Of a stretch of 64,000 nucleotides of DNA, positions 38,701-46,081 are shown piece by piece. Position 1 is the first letter of the stretch; each line of letters begins with the position of its first letter. The DNA is from Aquatica leii (taxonomy: Eukaryota > Arthropoda > Insecta > Coleoptera > Lampyridae). The translations under genes were made by a program, and so were the position numbers. The stretch lies in the NCBI GenBank assembly GCA_035610365.1, contig CM069437.1, positions 60,846,093 to 60,910,092 on the forward strand, written 5' to 3'. The notes below the pieces were generated by a model, which was given only the letters and a program-made list of their open reading frames with translations, ran no database searches and was not told the origin of the DNA.

Positions 38701-41700
38701 TCATTGGACCAAATAAGGATCCCAAAACAATACCATGTTAAATTAATACCAGGAAAATCAATATACACTAACTGTTATACAATGATTTTTGTGTTTAAAG
38801 AAACTGAAAATATTGATGTAGATCAATGTGATGAAATTGATCAAATCTTTATACCACCAGAAGAGAAGATTTGTCAGTTAAATTCAGCATGTGCAGCTCT
38901 TGGTGTATACCTCGTATCAAAGTTAAGCAATGATAAAAAAAAACTAAAACCATTGAAATGAAGGTCCACAAAGTATCTGAAAAACTGCGGAAAAAAATAT
39001 TGTTTTGATCAACATAGAGATGACAACAGTGCTTTGACCGAGGAGTACTTAGAACTAATTCAATCCTTAAAAGAGAAATGTAAAGTTGCAAGTAATGATG
39101 AAAAAGTGAAAATATTAAGTTTACCTCCAAAATCTTGGCCAAGACAAAATAACATCAGAATTCAAAGTTAACGATCGTTTGGTAAAACTTACAAACATGC
39201 TTGTAAAAGAACAAGAAATACTTCCTGAGTTAAGCAAAAAAATCAGGAACCAAAATTAAAGCAGATACAGTGCAGTGCAGTGCAGAAAGTCATCCAATTT
39301 AACAGTAGACTGTGTCCATGGAAGAAGGGATTGTGTTTCAGTTAAAGTGGATGGCAAAAAAGTAGCAAAACAAAAGCGATAGTAGTAGTAATTTGAATGA
39401 ACTCTATGTTGCTTTTAAAACAGCTAACTCGGATTGCCAAATTTGAAGATCCAAGTTTGCCCGAAATGTTGTATTTTAGTTGGAGCATCAGAGACGCAGA
39501 ATGTATGAGTATGTATTTATCATCAGAACGTAAAGCTAATGATTCATGGAGCAAAACTTAATGTTCCTTACAAAGATCTGATGGAACTAATTGTTTGTGA
39601 CATAAATAACACAAACATTATTTGACATATTCAACAAATCAGAGGAAGAAGAATTCAAGCAATGGGTAAAAACTGACAGGTCAAAGATGATAATAGTAAT
39701 CAAAAGTCGAGATGGATTCTTTGAAAGTTTGATGAACCATCTACAAAATCTCAAAACTCATCATTTTGCGTCAAAAGTTGAAGGTAGAGCTCTGGAAACC
39801 ATTAAAGAAAATCTTAGAAATACTTAATGTGTGATGCTAGAAGATTTCTCTAAAAACTTCAAATTTTTAGTTCAGGATGAAATTCAAGGATATCACTGGA
39901 TAAATTACCAAGCCCCAATACACCCTTTTGTTGTGTATTTAAAAGACTGTGATGCAATTAAAAGCTCCAGCGTTTTAAGCGGTTGCAGAGAACACAGTAC
40001 AACTTTTCATGCTTTTCAATCCCTGAAATGATTAAACAACTCAAAGCTTAAGTAAAAAAATGCATTTATTTTTCTGATGGAAGTGGAAGTCAGTACGAAA
40101 ATAAAAACAACATTGTCAACATATATTATCACGAAAAACTTTGGTCTGGAAGGAGGATGACATTTTTTTGCCTCATGCCACGAGAAAAATGCGTGTGATG
40201 GTGTTGGTGGGACCACAAAAAGGGAAGTGACACAAGCTAGTTTACAAAGCAAAACTAAATTATTGACATTAATCAGATGTTCAACTTCTGCCAAAATTAC
40301 ATCAGGAATATTACTTATTTTCTCGTCAAACAAACAAATATCAATCTATACGAAGCACAGTTAAGAAACAGATTCGACCACTTTAGAAGAATAGTTGGCA
40401 CAAGACAGTTTCACAAATTTCAATCCATATCTGAAACTCACTTGAGATGTTACCTCACATCAGAATCAGTCAAGTTTGAAGATCCTCTAACAACATCTCT
40501 TGCTAATATTACATTGGAAATTCATGAAGCAATTGCATGTATTTATAAAGGCTAATGATGAAATGAAGAGGTTATGGAAATAAGTTTAGAGCACAATGAT
40601 GCTAATGTGCTTTTCTACCACCCAGCTGGACCTAAACCTTCTTTCAAAAAGGTTTGGATGATGTTTCAAAATGTTCTAAGAAAATTAAGTGTTTTGGAGC
40701 TTACAACATCCACTAGTCAAACACACAATCTCTCCGAAGCTTCGTGAAGAAATTGAGATTGCTTAATGTACGCAAATAAAAGAGAAAGTGCAAAACATTT
40801 TCAAAAAACAAAGGATTCAATAAGTGGTCAACTAGTCTAGAATTCAACCTAAAAAATCTTTATTAAAAAAAGAACAGAAATAAGGACAATATGTGAGTTT
40901 GAATTTGATTTTTTTAACTAATTGAATTTATGATTAATAGTTGTGTTTCTCAATCATTGACTTTGTATGATGTAAGTATATAGATTCAATATTATAAAAA
41001 CTTTTTATTTGTTGTGTATGCTTTATATTGTAGATATATACAGTTATATAATAATGAACGTTTCGTTAGCTATTTTTACCTACTTTTCAAAAATTCGTAG
41101 CTACCAAAGTACTTAAATACACAGGTTGAAACTTTTACTTTTAATACAAGCTGCTTAGTTAGGCTTATTATGATGCCAAAAATAAACCTGGGTATACATC
41201 CCCTTATACACAACAATTACCCTCAAAAGCTGCCTCTTGAGAAATAAAAACAGTTGTTTTCAAGAGCAATTTTCAAGTATTTGACTCAAAAATATTCAAA
41301 TAGTGAATAGAACATAGAAGATAGAGCAGACTATAAAGAAAATAGTGGTGTTGTGTTAGTCTATGACTTACCAGTCCTGAGAAAATGAGTTTAACGTAAG
41401 AGCTTACACACTACAAATTGGCGCGCGGGGGAACAAAGATACTCGCCATTTTCAAACGCTTGACTAAAAAATTTTTTAAAATTGTTTTAAAATACTGATT
41501 CCACAGGTAATTGATGGTATAAATAAAGTTTTTTTTTAAAATAGTCAAGCAACCAAAATATTTTTTTCCGGACCATTTCAAATGAATTGACCAATTAGTC
41601 AAACTTGCTCTTGAATGATTTTTCGAGAATTTAGTGCTGGTACGGCTTTCCGATTTACACTATCCTTTGCAGAATTGAATGCAAAACAATATTTTTTTTA

Positions 41701-43134
41701 CTTAGTAATTCCCTTAAAATACTCAATCTTGCTAACCATATGACCAAACTTGATGTTACAAAGTTTATTGATAAGAGTTAGTCAAAGCATCGTCGTTTCT
41801 AGAATAGATAAGAATTTCAATTAATACCTAATGCATAAGTTATAATTTCACACAACAAACATTTACATAATGTTTAGCGAAGTACAGAGAGATTAACACT
41901 CAAATTTAGAATTCGCAGACATGGTTAAAAATAAAGAAGAGTTAGGAGAACCGTAGATGTACAGAAAAGAATTGATTTTCAACAAAGCTTTTAATAATTT
42001 CAATATTCCTCAATTTTTTACCTGTTTTAAATTTTTTGATTTTGTACTGGAATATACGCCCCATTTTTGACAATTAAATTTATTTTATTAAGATCAACTT
42101 AATCAATGCTCTATTTAAATGTTTTAAACCTTTCTTTTTGAACGTTCAGAACACTCAGAAACAAACTTTCATAATTCTGGCATGATCCTGGGGTGTATCA
42201 ACATAGCCCTGCCTTGCCTCTACAGCGCAAAATCTATGAATGAAAAACTGTATCACCTTTGTCACACTTTTATATTGTATTAGCCCCATACGGCAAAGCT
42301 AATGTAAGTGTTTTACCAATTTTTGTTGGAAAAAAAAAATCCTTTCCAATACATACATTAGAAAACATCAACTGATTTAGTGATATTCCATAAAAAATTT
42401 AAAACCGATTGTGATACAAAGAGCACATGAATTTTAATACAGATATTAGAAAAGTACAAGAAAAAAATATAAATTCGAAATAAAAATAAGTTTCTAAAGA
42501 TATGAATAAATTAACAAATAGGTAACATACTCGATTAAAAACCCATATTTCTCCATTAGTAGTAGGTTTAGGAACACCATGTCCGTTATAGTGAAACAAA
42601 ACTCGTTCTTCTTTGGCATTTCGTCTTAAGGAAGTACATAACTTCTTCACTTCATCTGTAGTTGGATCCAAAGTTTGTTTATATCGTGCTCGAGGCTGCC
42701 ACCTTTCATATTGTTTCTGTAAGTTGTTACCAATAGCTTCTAGAGCTTTTGCTGGAGACATCGCTAGTGGATCTACAGAGCGTAATTAGCAAATACCCTT
42801 GCAAACATAACTGTATCTTAATACCTATCCAACATTCTAGTCTAGCACAAGGTTGTGTTTTAACAATATCGGGGGGATCTACACCGACATTCAAGCAAAG
42901 CACAAGAGCAACGCTGACTGTTTTCATCTGTAAATAATACATCACTACGAGTTTGGATCAAAATTTCAAACATACCCTCTCTTTCATACGCCAAGTTTGT
43001 GTTAAACAATTAATTCCTTCAATTACTTCTGTATGCCTATTTTGAACAAAACTTAAAGGTAAATCCCTGTCTGTAATTTTGTCTACTTCATGGTTTTCTT
43101 GGTTATTCTCATCTTTCGCATTGTCAGTCGTCAT
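5576..43134 (-). CDS. raptor: raptor (RPTOR), mTORC1 scaffold; complete 18-exon gene
   Basis: Raptor presents TOS-motif substrates to the TOR kinase and anchors mTORC1 at lysosomes. I joined 18 minus-strand exons by GT-AG borders and phase; they total 3873 nt (1290 aa plus stop) with no frameshift, against about 1335 aa in human. Domains in order: raptor N-terminal caspase-like (RNC) domain at about residues 54-330, with HYNGHGVP and YDCSNAG; HEAT/armadillo region about 330-780; linker about 780-910; WD40 repeats about 930-1290. The ATG at 43134 opens a 53-codon first exon that ends in the conserved TWRMKER. Introns 3, 6 and 17 (5.5, 20.8 and 6.6 kb) are filled with mobile elements; the rest are 45-200 bp. 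A ZDHHC gene lies inside intron 6. Homology is seen by eye and is strong; the UTR ends are not resolved. Confidence 0.97.
5772..8054. other. raptor intron 17, non-coding part
   Basis: AT-rich intron. At 6533-6595 a short segment is bounded by ATACAGGG and CCCTGTAT. At 6190-6350 there is a diverged copy of a repeat also seen near 31150-31240. The 6880-7790 stretch has isolated splice-like GTAAGT and TTTCAG sites and an AATAAA but no recognisable protein. Confidence 0.4.
8055..8690 (+). pseudogene. Tc1/mariner-like transposase relic
   Basis: Frameshifted pieces of an IS630/Tc1-type transposase: N-terminal [11 protein letters not shown] near 8070, the linker [11 protein letters not shown] near 8220, and the DDE-region strand [20 protein letters not shown] followed by WSDENSHW and [16 protein letters not shown] (8460-8630). 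Multiple stops; dead. Confidence 0.75.
8928..9052 (-). pseudogene. Tc1-like transposase fragment
   Basis: On the minus strand this short piece reads [16 protein letters not shown] and, after a frame slip, SPIEHV, the D-N-x-R-P-H and P-I-E blocks of Tc1 transposases. Opposite in orientation to the relic at 8055-8690. Confidence 0.6.
9568..10300 (+). pseudogene. mariner transposase relic with internal deletion
   Basis: Starts [20 protein letters not shown] with the mariner HTH, continues through [26 protein letters not shown]-like and [10 protein letters not shown] in shifting frames. It then jumps near 9957 to a mariner C-terminal stretch ([13 protein letters not shown]). The catalytic core is deleted. 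Confidence 0.7.
10914..11151. mobile_element. fold-back MITE
   Basis: Long imperfect palindrome: left arm ATTGACATTAAGTTGGCCAC and onward pairs with the right arm ending GGCCAACTCGATGTCAAT, about 115 bases per arm around GATTCGAAAGAATC near 11033. Non-coding, typical of a non-autonomous DNA element. Confidence 0.7.
11170..12080. other. unclassified GC-rich block in raptor intron 17
   Basis: About 900 bases clearly richer in G and C than the surrounding intron. It has long open frames on the minus strand (11251-11574 and 11590-12069) with no recognisable domain. It may be the UTR end of an old retroelement; rRNA was considered and not supported. Confidence 0.3.
12383..12505 (-). CDS. raptor: raptor exon 17 (WD40)
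   Basis: Encodes [19 protein letters not shown] through RNADIYAC. TAG acceptor; the GTAAGT donor opens the 6.6-kb last intron. Confidence 0.93.
12559..12979 (-). CDS. raptor: raptor exon 16 (WD40)
   Basis: Largest exon. Contains [55 protein letters not shown] and [10 protein letters not shown]. Includes an insert of about 40 residues between blades that human raptor lacks. Confidence 0.95.
13030..13268 (-). CDS. raptor: raptor exon 15 (WD40)
   Basis: Contains [40 protein letters not shown] and [10 protein letters not shown]. Confidence 0.95.
13316..13477 (-). CDS. raptor: raptor exon 14 (WD40 start)
   Basis: Encodes a basic helix, then [20 protein letters not shown], the first WD40 blade. 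Two bases carried in and out. Confidence 0.94.
13531..13740 (-). CDS. raptor: raptor exon 13 (linker)
   Basis: Charged linker followed by [16 protein letters not shown] and the [10 protein letters not shown] motif that leads into the WD40 domain. Confidence 0.93.
13789..14199 (-). CDS. raptor: raptor exon 12 (end of HEAT and linker)
   Basis: Carries [17 protein letters not shown] and [20 protein letters not shown], then a Ser/Pro-rich linker. In mammals the matching linker is heavily phosphorylated; the sites here were not matched one by one. Confidence 0.93.
14253..14530 (-). CDS. raptor: raptor exon 11 (HEAT)
   Basis: Starts [15 protein letters not shown], then [14 protein letters not shown] and [12 protein letters not shown]; ends in a Ser/Thr-rich insert before a GTGAGA donor. 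Confidence 0.95.
14578..14835 (-). CDS. raptor: raptor exon 10 (HEAT)
   Basis: 86 codons with [31 protein letters not shown] and [13 protein letters not shown]. Its acceptor is the AAG just before TCGGAATAT. Confidence 0.95.
14884..14958 (-). CDS. raptor: raptor exon 9
   Basis: 25 codons, [20 protein letters not shown] then DPSVA, phase 0 at both ends. Too short to be obvious as an ORF. Confidence 0.95.
15007..15248 (-). CDS. raptor: raptor exon 8 (HEAT)
   Basis: Contains [20 protein letters not shown] and the near-invariant [20 protein letters not shown]. Of two overlapping donors, the upstream one keeps phase with exon 9. Confidence 0.95.
15300..15575 (-). CDS. raptor: raptor exon 7 (start of HEAT region)
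   Basis: Begins [20 protein letters not shown] and includes [16 protein letters not shown]. It joins exon 6 across 20.8 kb in the correct phase. Confidence 0.96.
15724..16002 (+). pseudogene. Penelope-like element GIY-YIG endonuclease fragment
   Basis: Encodes [18 protein letters not shown], matching the IPCSCGLVYIGETGRSV segment of the better copy at 56229-56711. It is flanked by the preceding linker ([20 protein letters not shown]) and then breaks down. Confidence 0.65.
16860..17208 (+). repeat. Penelope-like terminal repeat (pLTR), family A
   Basis: Shares the blocks GGAGACTATTTCTTCTTAAG, GAATCTGGCTTGGTTCACAA and the CTGATGAAG...GAAACGTTGG core with copies at 30443, 53889, 54195, 59876 and 60195. 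Truncated after GACATTC. Probably the 3' end of the same insertion as the endonuclease fragment at 15724. Confidence 0.7.
17111..17158 (+). ncRNA. hammerhead-ribozyme-like core in pLTR
   Basis: CTGATGA at 17113-17119, a partly paired stem II, GAAA at 17140-17143, a GTTGGCAAC hairpin and a TTC cleavage triplet. Penelope terminal repeats are known to carry hammerheads. Activity is not shown; stem II is weakened in this copy. Confidence 0.45.
17788..18560. repeat. irregular tandem repeat, ~285-bp unit
   Basis: The landmark GTCCTTCTAAC...CAATTGCAAT recurs near 17811, 18102, 18376 and 18484 (spacings about 291, 275 and 108), with a shared ATTCTATAAATGCATTTATT block. Three partial units that abut gypsy copy A. 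Confidence 0.7.
18592..19995 (+). pseudogene. gypsy copy A reverse transcriptase and RNase H
   Basis: RT blocks [66 protein letters not shown] and catalytic YLDD ([12 protein letters not shown]). Thumb [16 protein letters not shown] and RNase H tail [20 protein letters not shown] follow. Stops near 19063, 19495 and 19746 break the frame. Confidence 0.85.
20022..21279 (+). pseudogene. gypsy copy A integrase
   Basis: Zinc-binding region with [10 protein letters not shown] (HHCC half), core with [39 protein letters not shown] and the third acidic residue in [14 protein letters not shown], then the C-terminal [12 protein letters not shown] fold. A frameshift near 20525-20560 breaks the core; no intact DDE ORF. 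Confidence 0.85.
21362..22025 (+). pseudogene. macro domain (OARD1/TARG1-like) in gypsy copy A
   Basis: After a leader [13 protein letters not shown], the frame slips in an A-run near 21456 and continues as [75 protein letters not shown], ending about 21832. Order and spacing match the OARD1/TARG1 macro fold, an ADP-ribose hydrolase: AHCISED-like, FKKKF, LITKK, KPTYEN and GCGLD blocks. The Lys of LITKK (Lys84 in human) is kept; the catalytic Asp of GCGLD is Asn here. It sits where an env gene would be. The call rests on motif order, not on a search. Confidence 0.72.
21994..22357 (+). repeat. 3' LTR of gypsy copy A
   Basis: Aligns with the copy C LTR: ACGTTCGAGAA near the start, ATACCGAAAGATA-like box, GTATAAATAC TATA-like box, TTAGTTCGGTTA, ending GTTACA. 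The 5' TG is mutated (GG). Confidence 0.75.
22488..25281 (+). mobile_element. complete Tc1/mariner-superfamily transposon with long DDE spacing, TA TSD
   Basis: Both ends carry an identical 34-base inverted repeat starting TAGTAATCTCAAAAGTAGAT (22488-22521 and 25248-25281), flanked by TA on each side. Inside is one five-exon transposase gene. Length 2794. The perfect TIRs suggest a fairly recent insertion into raptor intron 6. Confidence 0.9.
22744..24247 (+). CDS. five-exon transposase (DD82E/Sailor-like), one frameshift
   Basis: Exons 22744-22860, 22916-23096, 23148-23483, 23537-23854 and 23905-24247 join by GT-AG in phase, except that one base is missing in the A-run at about 23268-23272. 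With that base counted the coding length is 1296 nt, 431 aa. N-terminal helix-turn-helix ([15 protein letters not shown]), then DDE domain: first Asp in [11 protein letters not shown], second in [13 protein letters not shown], Glu in [11 protein letters not shown]. About 80 residues separate the second Asp and the Glu, against 34-41 in ordinary Tc1/mariner, so it resembles the DD82E Sailor group. It ends with an acidic tail DDSDSD. The single frameshift would inactivate it. Confidence 0.85.
25688..25693 (-). promoter_or_regulatory. poly(A) signal of the ZDHHC gene
   Basis: AATAAA on the minus strand, 57 bases downstream of the ZDHHC stop codon. Confidence 0.5.
25750..26694 (-). CDS. ZDHHC15/2-like palmitoyltransferase, intronless, nested in raptor intron 6
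   Basis: Protein S-acyltransferase of 314 aa that would transfer palmitate to cysteines of membrane proteins at the Golgi or plasma membrane. Four membrane segments fall at about 17-37, 51-71, 169-189 and 210-230. The cysteine-rich domain at about 127-177 contains CKKC, HHCSVC and the catalytic DHHC at residues 152-155 ([14 protein letters not shown]). A TTxE motif (TTLE, 238-241) follows TM4, and the C-terminal NFCEVFG resembles the PaCCT motif. Length fits ZDHHC15/2 (about 340-370 aa). The ORF is uninterrupted, whereas neighbouring host genes are cut by introns every 100-400 bases, which suggests a retrocopy or a lineage that lost introns. An AATAAA lies 57 bases after the stop. All catalytic residues are present, so it is probably functional. 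Confidence 0.95.
   Translation of the reverse strand: MSDKNPNHNNCFIRILKWIPVVFITSIMLWSYYAYVVEFCIITITSVPQRTIYLVIYHILFTMFYWTYLRTICTNTGKVPPQFKLSEGEYDRLTHADSEEMVRNILESFAKTLPTTNFTVAGTVRYCKKCRQIKPDRSHHCSVCGVCVLKMDHHCPWINNCVGFTNYKYFVLFLGYSLLYCIFIIATTAKYVITYWLGNAELLGKFQILFVFFVAVTFGISLISLFGYHCYLIAYNRTTLEAFRAPVFSDGPDKHGFDLGTYNNFCEVFGTNLKTWFLPIKTHLGDGITFPKCYQNEMSYHTMHSPYSSAEYSP
26695..27469. other. ZDHHC upstream region in raptor intron 6
   Basis: Non-coding, AT-rich; presumed to hold the ZDHHC promoter. A CCCCGTT...AACGGGG inverted repeat lies at 27437-27470. Nothing else recognised. Confidence 0.35.
28007..28678 (+). pseudogene. LINE apurinic-like endonuclease domain
   Basis: Blocks [64 protein letters not shown] and [10 protein letters not shown] are the EN strands of R1/LOA-like elements. 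The ORF is open here but stops before the RT. Confidence 0.8.
28975..29880 (+). pseudogene. LINE reverse transcriptase C-terminal half
   Basis: Reads [12 protein letters not shown] (catalytic YADD near 29145), then [30 protein letters not shown] and [20 protein letters not shown] in shifting frames. The last block is the usual post-RT tail of this clade. Confidence 0.78.
30443..31061 (-). mobile_element. Penelope-like 3' fragment: endonuclease C-terminus plus pLTR
   Basis: The minus strand carries [20 protein letters not shown] (GIY-YIG C-terminus, 30940-31000), a spacer with CTGATTGGGTTACGGTTG, then a family A pLTR ending TTCCACGG...GCTATTA at 30443. Confidence 0.75.
30522..30569 (-). ncRNA. 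hammerhead-ribozyme-like core in pLTR
   Basis: Minus strand: CTGATGA (30567-30561), stem II GCTCC...GGGC, GAAA (30540-30537), a short hairpin and TTC. Core nucleotides intact, stems diverged. Confidence 0.45.
31038..31350. repeat. short dispersed repeat bounded by direct repeats
   Basis: ACTATGAGA-GGCTCTGCCATC occurs at about 31038 and 31315, roughly 275 bases apart, and a diverged copy is near 8700. The inner part resembles 6190-6350. It is probably an old non-autonomous element. Confidence 0.4.
31634..31901 (+). pseudogene. THAP-domain relic
   Basis: From the ATG at 31634: [11 protein letters not shown] (first C-x4-C) and, about 50 residues on, KKICEKHL (C-x2-H), the C2CH pattern of THAP DNA-binding domains found in P-element-type transposases and host factors. 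In-frame stops near 31756 and 31840; a GTAAAT donor follows at 31902. Confidence 0.55.
31902..33414. other. AT-rich part of raptor intron 6
   Basis: A short coding-like tail ([14 protein letters not shown]) after an acceptor near 31956 may be a second exon of the THAP relic. Otherwise only A/T runs and the palindrome at 32686. Confidence 0.35.
32686..32710. repeat. perfect short palindrome
   Basis: CGATCATTAT, 5-base loop, ATAATGATCG, inside a run of GATCG-rich AT sequence. Not a terminator context that can be tied to a gene. Confidence 0.5.
33415..34375. mobile_element. Penelope-like family B: inverted pLTRs around RT relic
   Basis: The end at 33415-33530 (minus) and the end at 34255-34375 (plus) are inverted copies: GAAGATGAGC...TTTTAAAGCTCGAA...CATATG, then AATTTGTTATTAGTGAACTG-like. 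Between them, [15 protein letters not shown] near 33660-33715 (plus) matches the GSPLSP block of Penelope RTs. Confidence 0.6.
33478..33520 (-). ncRNA. hammerhead-like core, family B
   Basis: Minus strand: CTGAAGA (fits CUGANGA), perfect stem II GAGC/GCTC with a long loop, then GAAAC and the palindrome ACATATGT. The base at the cleavage position is G, which should block self-cleavage in this copy. Confidence 0.35.
34376..35683. other. raptor intron 6, unassigned
   Basis: No gene or bounded repeat; a small hairpin GCTACCATGAATACCAATGGTAG lies near 34973. Confidence 0.35.
35684..35755. repeat. 33-bp minisatellite, two full units
   Basis: CCACGGCGTTTCCACAATGA... repeats exactly twice with period 33, with a diverged third unit to about 35800. 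The minus-strand ORF through it is a repeat artefact. Confidence 0.8.
36394..36494 (-). CDS. raptor: raptor exon 6
   Basis: Encodes [20 protein letters not shown] and [14 protein letters not shown]. The GTATGT donor opens the 20.8-kb intron 6. Confidence 0.96.
36561..36790 (-). CDS. raptor: raptor exon 5
   Basis: Contains [27 protein letters not shown] and RWF, typical of the end of the RNC domain. TAG acceptor, GTAAGT donor, two bases carried over. Confidence 0.96.
36850..36996 (-). CDS. raptor: raptor exon 4 (RNC domain)
   Basis: 49 codons, [18 protein letters not shown] through YDCSNAG, the position equivalent to the caspase active-site strand. Phase 0 at both ends. Confidence 0.96.
37315..38690 (+). 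pseudogene. KRBA2/SCAND3-like integrase pseudogene in raptor intron 3
   Basis: Frameshifted pieces in the order of the KRAB-A-domain-containing-2-like integrase family: [53 protein letters not shown] (zinc half), a gap, [38 protein letters not shown], and a C-terminal zinc finger ([17 protein letters not shown]). Family named from memory of insect and vertebrate relatives; it is DNA-transposon-derived. Confidence 0.55.
38700..40800 (+). pseudogene. second decayed TE-associated ORF, family not named
   Basis: Broken coding pieces, e.g. [75 protein letters not shown] and [18 protein letters not shown] recognise these as a recurring arthropod repeat-like protein but cannot name it. It lies directly after the KRBA2-like relic on the same strand and may be part of the same element. 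Confidence 0.4.
40801..42530. other. raptor intron 3, remainder
   Basis: AT-rich; no gene, RNA gene or bounded repeat recognised. Confidence 0.5.
42531..42772 (-). CDS. raptor: raptor exon 3 (RNC domain)
   Basis: Encodes the most conserved RNC stretch: [27 protein letters not shown] and HYNGHGVP, ending GEIWVFNR at a GTATGT donor, phase 0. Intron 3, next in transcription, is 5.5 kb. Confidence 0.97.
42825..42927 (-). CDS. raptor: raptor exon 2 (residues 54-88)
   Basis: Encodes [20 protein letters not shown] and the PCARLECWI strand of the caspase-like domain. CAG acceptor and GTATTA donor; one base carries over to exon 3. Confidence 0.96.
42976..43134 (-). CDS. raptor: raptor exon 1 (residues 1-53)
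   Basis: Starts at the ATG and ends in TWRMKER at a GTATG donor, phase 0. It holds the acidic, variable N-terminus and the start of the conserved N-terminal domain. Confidence 0.93.
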
Positions 43135-44282
43135 GATTATGGTAAAATAATTAAACTTATAATTAAATTTACTTTAAATTTTGTTAATAAAATTCTAATT
43201 TTTTTCAATTAAAAAAATTATATAAAATTTTTTGGAATGAGAAAATTTCGCATTCACAACCATTTTGTATTTTTATTGTAGATACAAACCCGAAGATTAC
43301 AAACTTATTACATAAAATTTCAACGTATCGAAGTACTCAACCAATACTGTTTGTATTAAGTAGTCATAAACTGCAAATATAAATTAGTTAACGATTCCTA
43401 TTAATAAAGACGATGTTATTTGTAAATATTGTTTAATAAATATGAATCACTGGGAAAGTGTTTTTTAAATAAATTCTATTTACTTAACAGCGATTTTGGT
43501 GCCCTCTAGTGACAAAAAATTAATTGATACTTAAATTTTAAGTTTTTTATACAGGGTAATACATAATTAGGTACACATAATTATAAGGGCCTAAAATTAG
43601 CGCTACTGAAAATCAAAATAGTTGTTTCTTGGTTTTTCTTTGTATGTATTTTTCCTCTCAAATCTCAGATACAAAGTTCATACAATTATTAACCAAGAAA
43701 ATCATGATGAGAAATCCAGTGCCAATCTAAGCTTACGGTAGAAGGTTTTTCTGAGGATTAAATTATAGCTTGACGTTTAATTACATAAATCGATAGCATT
43801 TTTTGCCTAGTTGTAACCTACCACAGCGACGGGTTTGTAAACCTTTTTTTTTGAATTATTATGCAAACTCCTCTCGTATATTTTTTTCTTACTCGAACTA
43901 AAGCTTGAACATTAATTGCAAATAAATGCGTTTTGCAATTCAATAATGTATTCGCTAATTCGAAATTAGTGTAATCATGACGACGGCTTTTATCCTTTTC
44001 TAATAATTTTTTCAATAACTGTTTTCGTAAGTGCATAAATAATACATCATATTTTACAATAACATACGTAACATGTTTCTTAAATTTTTGAATATTATAT
44101 ACACAGTTAGCTGTACACTGCATATTATATGCATATTCACAAAATCCTCATTTTGAAATGTACATTAATGGAACATTTCATGTTTACAGAACATCAATAT
44201 AATATTATTTACAGCAACTTGTATACTTTACAAACAGTCAATATATTTTTTAATATATATTCAACGCATATTCAGTGAATGT
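43135..44282. other. raptor upstream region
   Basis: AT-rich; expected to hold the raptor promoter and 5'UTR. A 101-aa minus ORF at 43818-44123 shows no recognisable family. No TATA or initiator could be assigned with confidence. Confidence 0.35.
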
Positions 44283-44389
44283 CCCAGGTAGCACATTGAC
44301 GTCATATGACGACAATAACACATCTTAATACGTCTTAACACGTCTCGTACGTCATTTTGACGTCAATAAACCGTAATGTGCTGCTTGGG
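44283..44389. mobile_element. short palindromic MITE
   Basis: Ends CCCAGGTAGCACATT and AATGTGCTGCTTGGGG are imperfect inverted repeats about 107 bases apart. Inside are two TGACGTCA palindromes and repeated CGTCTTAACACGTCT-like units. Confidence 0.6.
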
Positions 44390-45121
44390 GTGTTTCTGTT
44401 GTGTCAGTTGTGGCTCTATTTCAGCGTACGTTTGCATATTCCACTCCCAGTTGGCACAACAAAGTTTCAAAATTTTAACACAAACGTTCTTTTAACACAA
44501 GAAAACAGTAAGTACATATACATGCCCTTTGCATTTTTGTAGCATTTAAGTTTCAGTAAAAAAATTGTTTTGGGTTAATTTTAAATTCTTAACGTTGAAA
44601 TGATCCAATTTAAATATAAATTCAATTAAAGACGCGCGAAATTACGTAAACATTGTGCCCTCTGTCAGAAAGAACGATAGCTACGAATCCGTTTACGCAT
44701 GATACGTTTTAAGAGGAGATTGTACACGCTAAGAGTAGCAGATAGCAGAAGGATTGCGACCCGCAGTATATAATCAGCATTGATAATATAAAATTTGTGT
44801 AATGTTTAGTTTTCTTTGTTTTGTAGGTATGTGATTAAAGATATTAGTTAGCTAACGTAAAGAGTAATAAAATTAACTAAACTTGGTATTAAAATTCCTG
44901 CATTATAAAAACACGGGTTTTCTTTGTTTTAGTAAAACAAATGCGTTAGGGGCCATTTTAATTTTGTCGATTTAATTGTTTTCATGTGTACGATGTGCAT
45001 TTCAAAATGAATTTATGTGAAATTGGCTAGTCTTAAAGGAATTCTTAAAATGTAATTTAAATCAGTTGTATTTCCTTTATTTTATAATTTTATGTATGGG
45101 TAATTTTTAACACAACATTAA

Positions 45122-45272
45122 AAGCGGGTTGCACAAAGCAAATCAAAAATGTAACAACTGATTATTTCTCAAAACAATTGCTGCATAACCAATGAAACCA
45201 CGTTGGTGATGTAACAATTGATTTCAGAAATAATCACTTGCTACATTTTTGATTTGCTTTGTGCAACCCACC
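45122..45272. mobile_element. hairpin MITE with TTAA target duplication
   Basis: GGGTTGCACAAAGCAAATCA and its inverse bound a 151-bp element; arms of about 45 bases with few mismatches. TTAA flanks both ends (45118-45121 and 45273-45276), as for piggyBac-like insertions. Confidence 0.75.
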
Positions 45273-45929
45273 TTAAGCGTGGTAAATTTAACTGTAATAA
45301 ATTAATGATTTTATAGTTAAACTTTAAGATTATTAAAATTAAAAGTGGTTTAGTACAATTAAATGTTTCTTTGTTTGTAAAAAGAAGCTACTTAAACTTC
45401 TTTGTCATTTTGTTTTTGTCATTTGTATACCCTCTTAACGAGTTTTGGAATCAATTTTTGTTAACCTATTAAATCATTTTCTCTGCAAGTTATTAATGCT
45501 AATTTCTGATTTTAATTTTAAATTATGCATACTTAATAATTTATTTTTTTTTATGTTTATTATTTCATGATATGAAAGTTTGTAAAGGTTAGAACCAGGG
45601 TTAACGCACCTTTTTGATCGAAAGATTTACCTATTAATATAATAAGATATGATTTGATAACAAGATAAAACACCAGAGTATGCATTGCTTTGTAAAATGT
45701 AATCTAATATTTTAGTTATCGTAATAAACAAACAGCGTGTGGTCGCCGGTAGTTTTCATACTATAGAAACTTGTACTTTTATGTAAAGTAGTGTATCTTA
45801 GGTCTATGCTTCCGTGACCAGGACAAGCCGTCGATAAACTAACTCTTTTTCAGTTTAAAATAGTCATGTTTGTGCACCTGTATATATGCTGAGATTTAAA
45901 CCAGTTATTATATCTGTGTATTTGTTTAA

Positions 45930-46081
45930 TTGACTTAAATTTACGGACTTTATCTTCGTGTAAGTGATATAAATTAGTGTAAGTATTTTTATTAAATATC
46001 CTTTAATCACTTTGATTAGTTATAAACGTACATATATTTTTAGTATAAATAAATTAATTAGTTTTAATAAAAATCGTAACA
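45930..46081 (+). repeat. 5' LTR of gypsy copy B (recognisable 3' part)
   Basis: GGACTTTATCTT, TTAGTGTAAGT, TATTAAATATC, TAGTTATAAACGTACATATA blocks match LTRs A and C and end GTAACA at 46081. The upstream part does not align, so the 5' border is not set. Confidence 0.6.
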
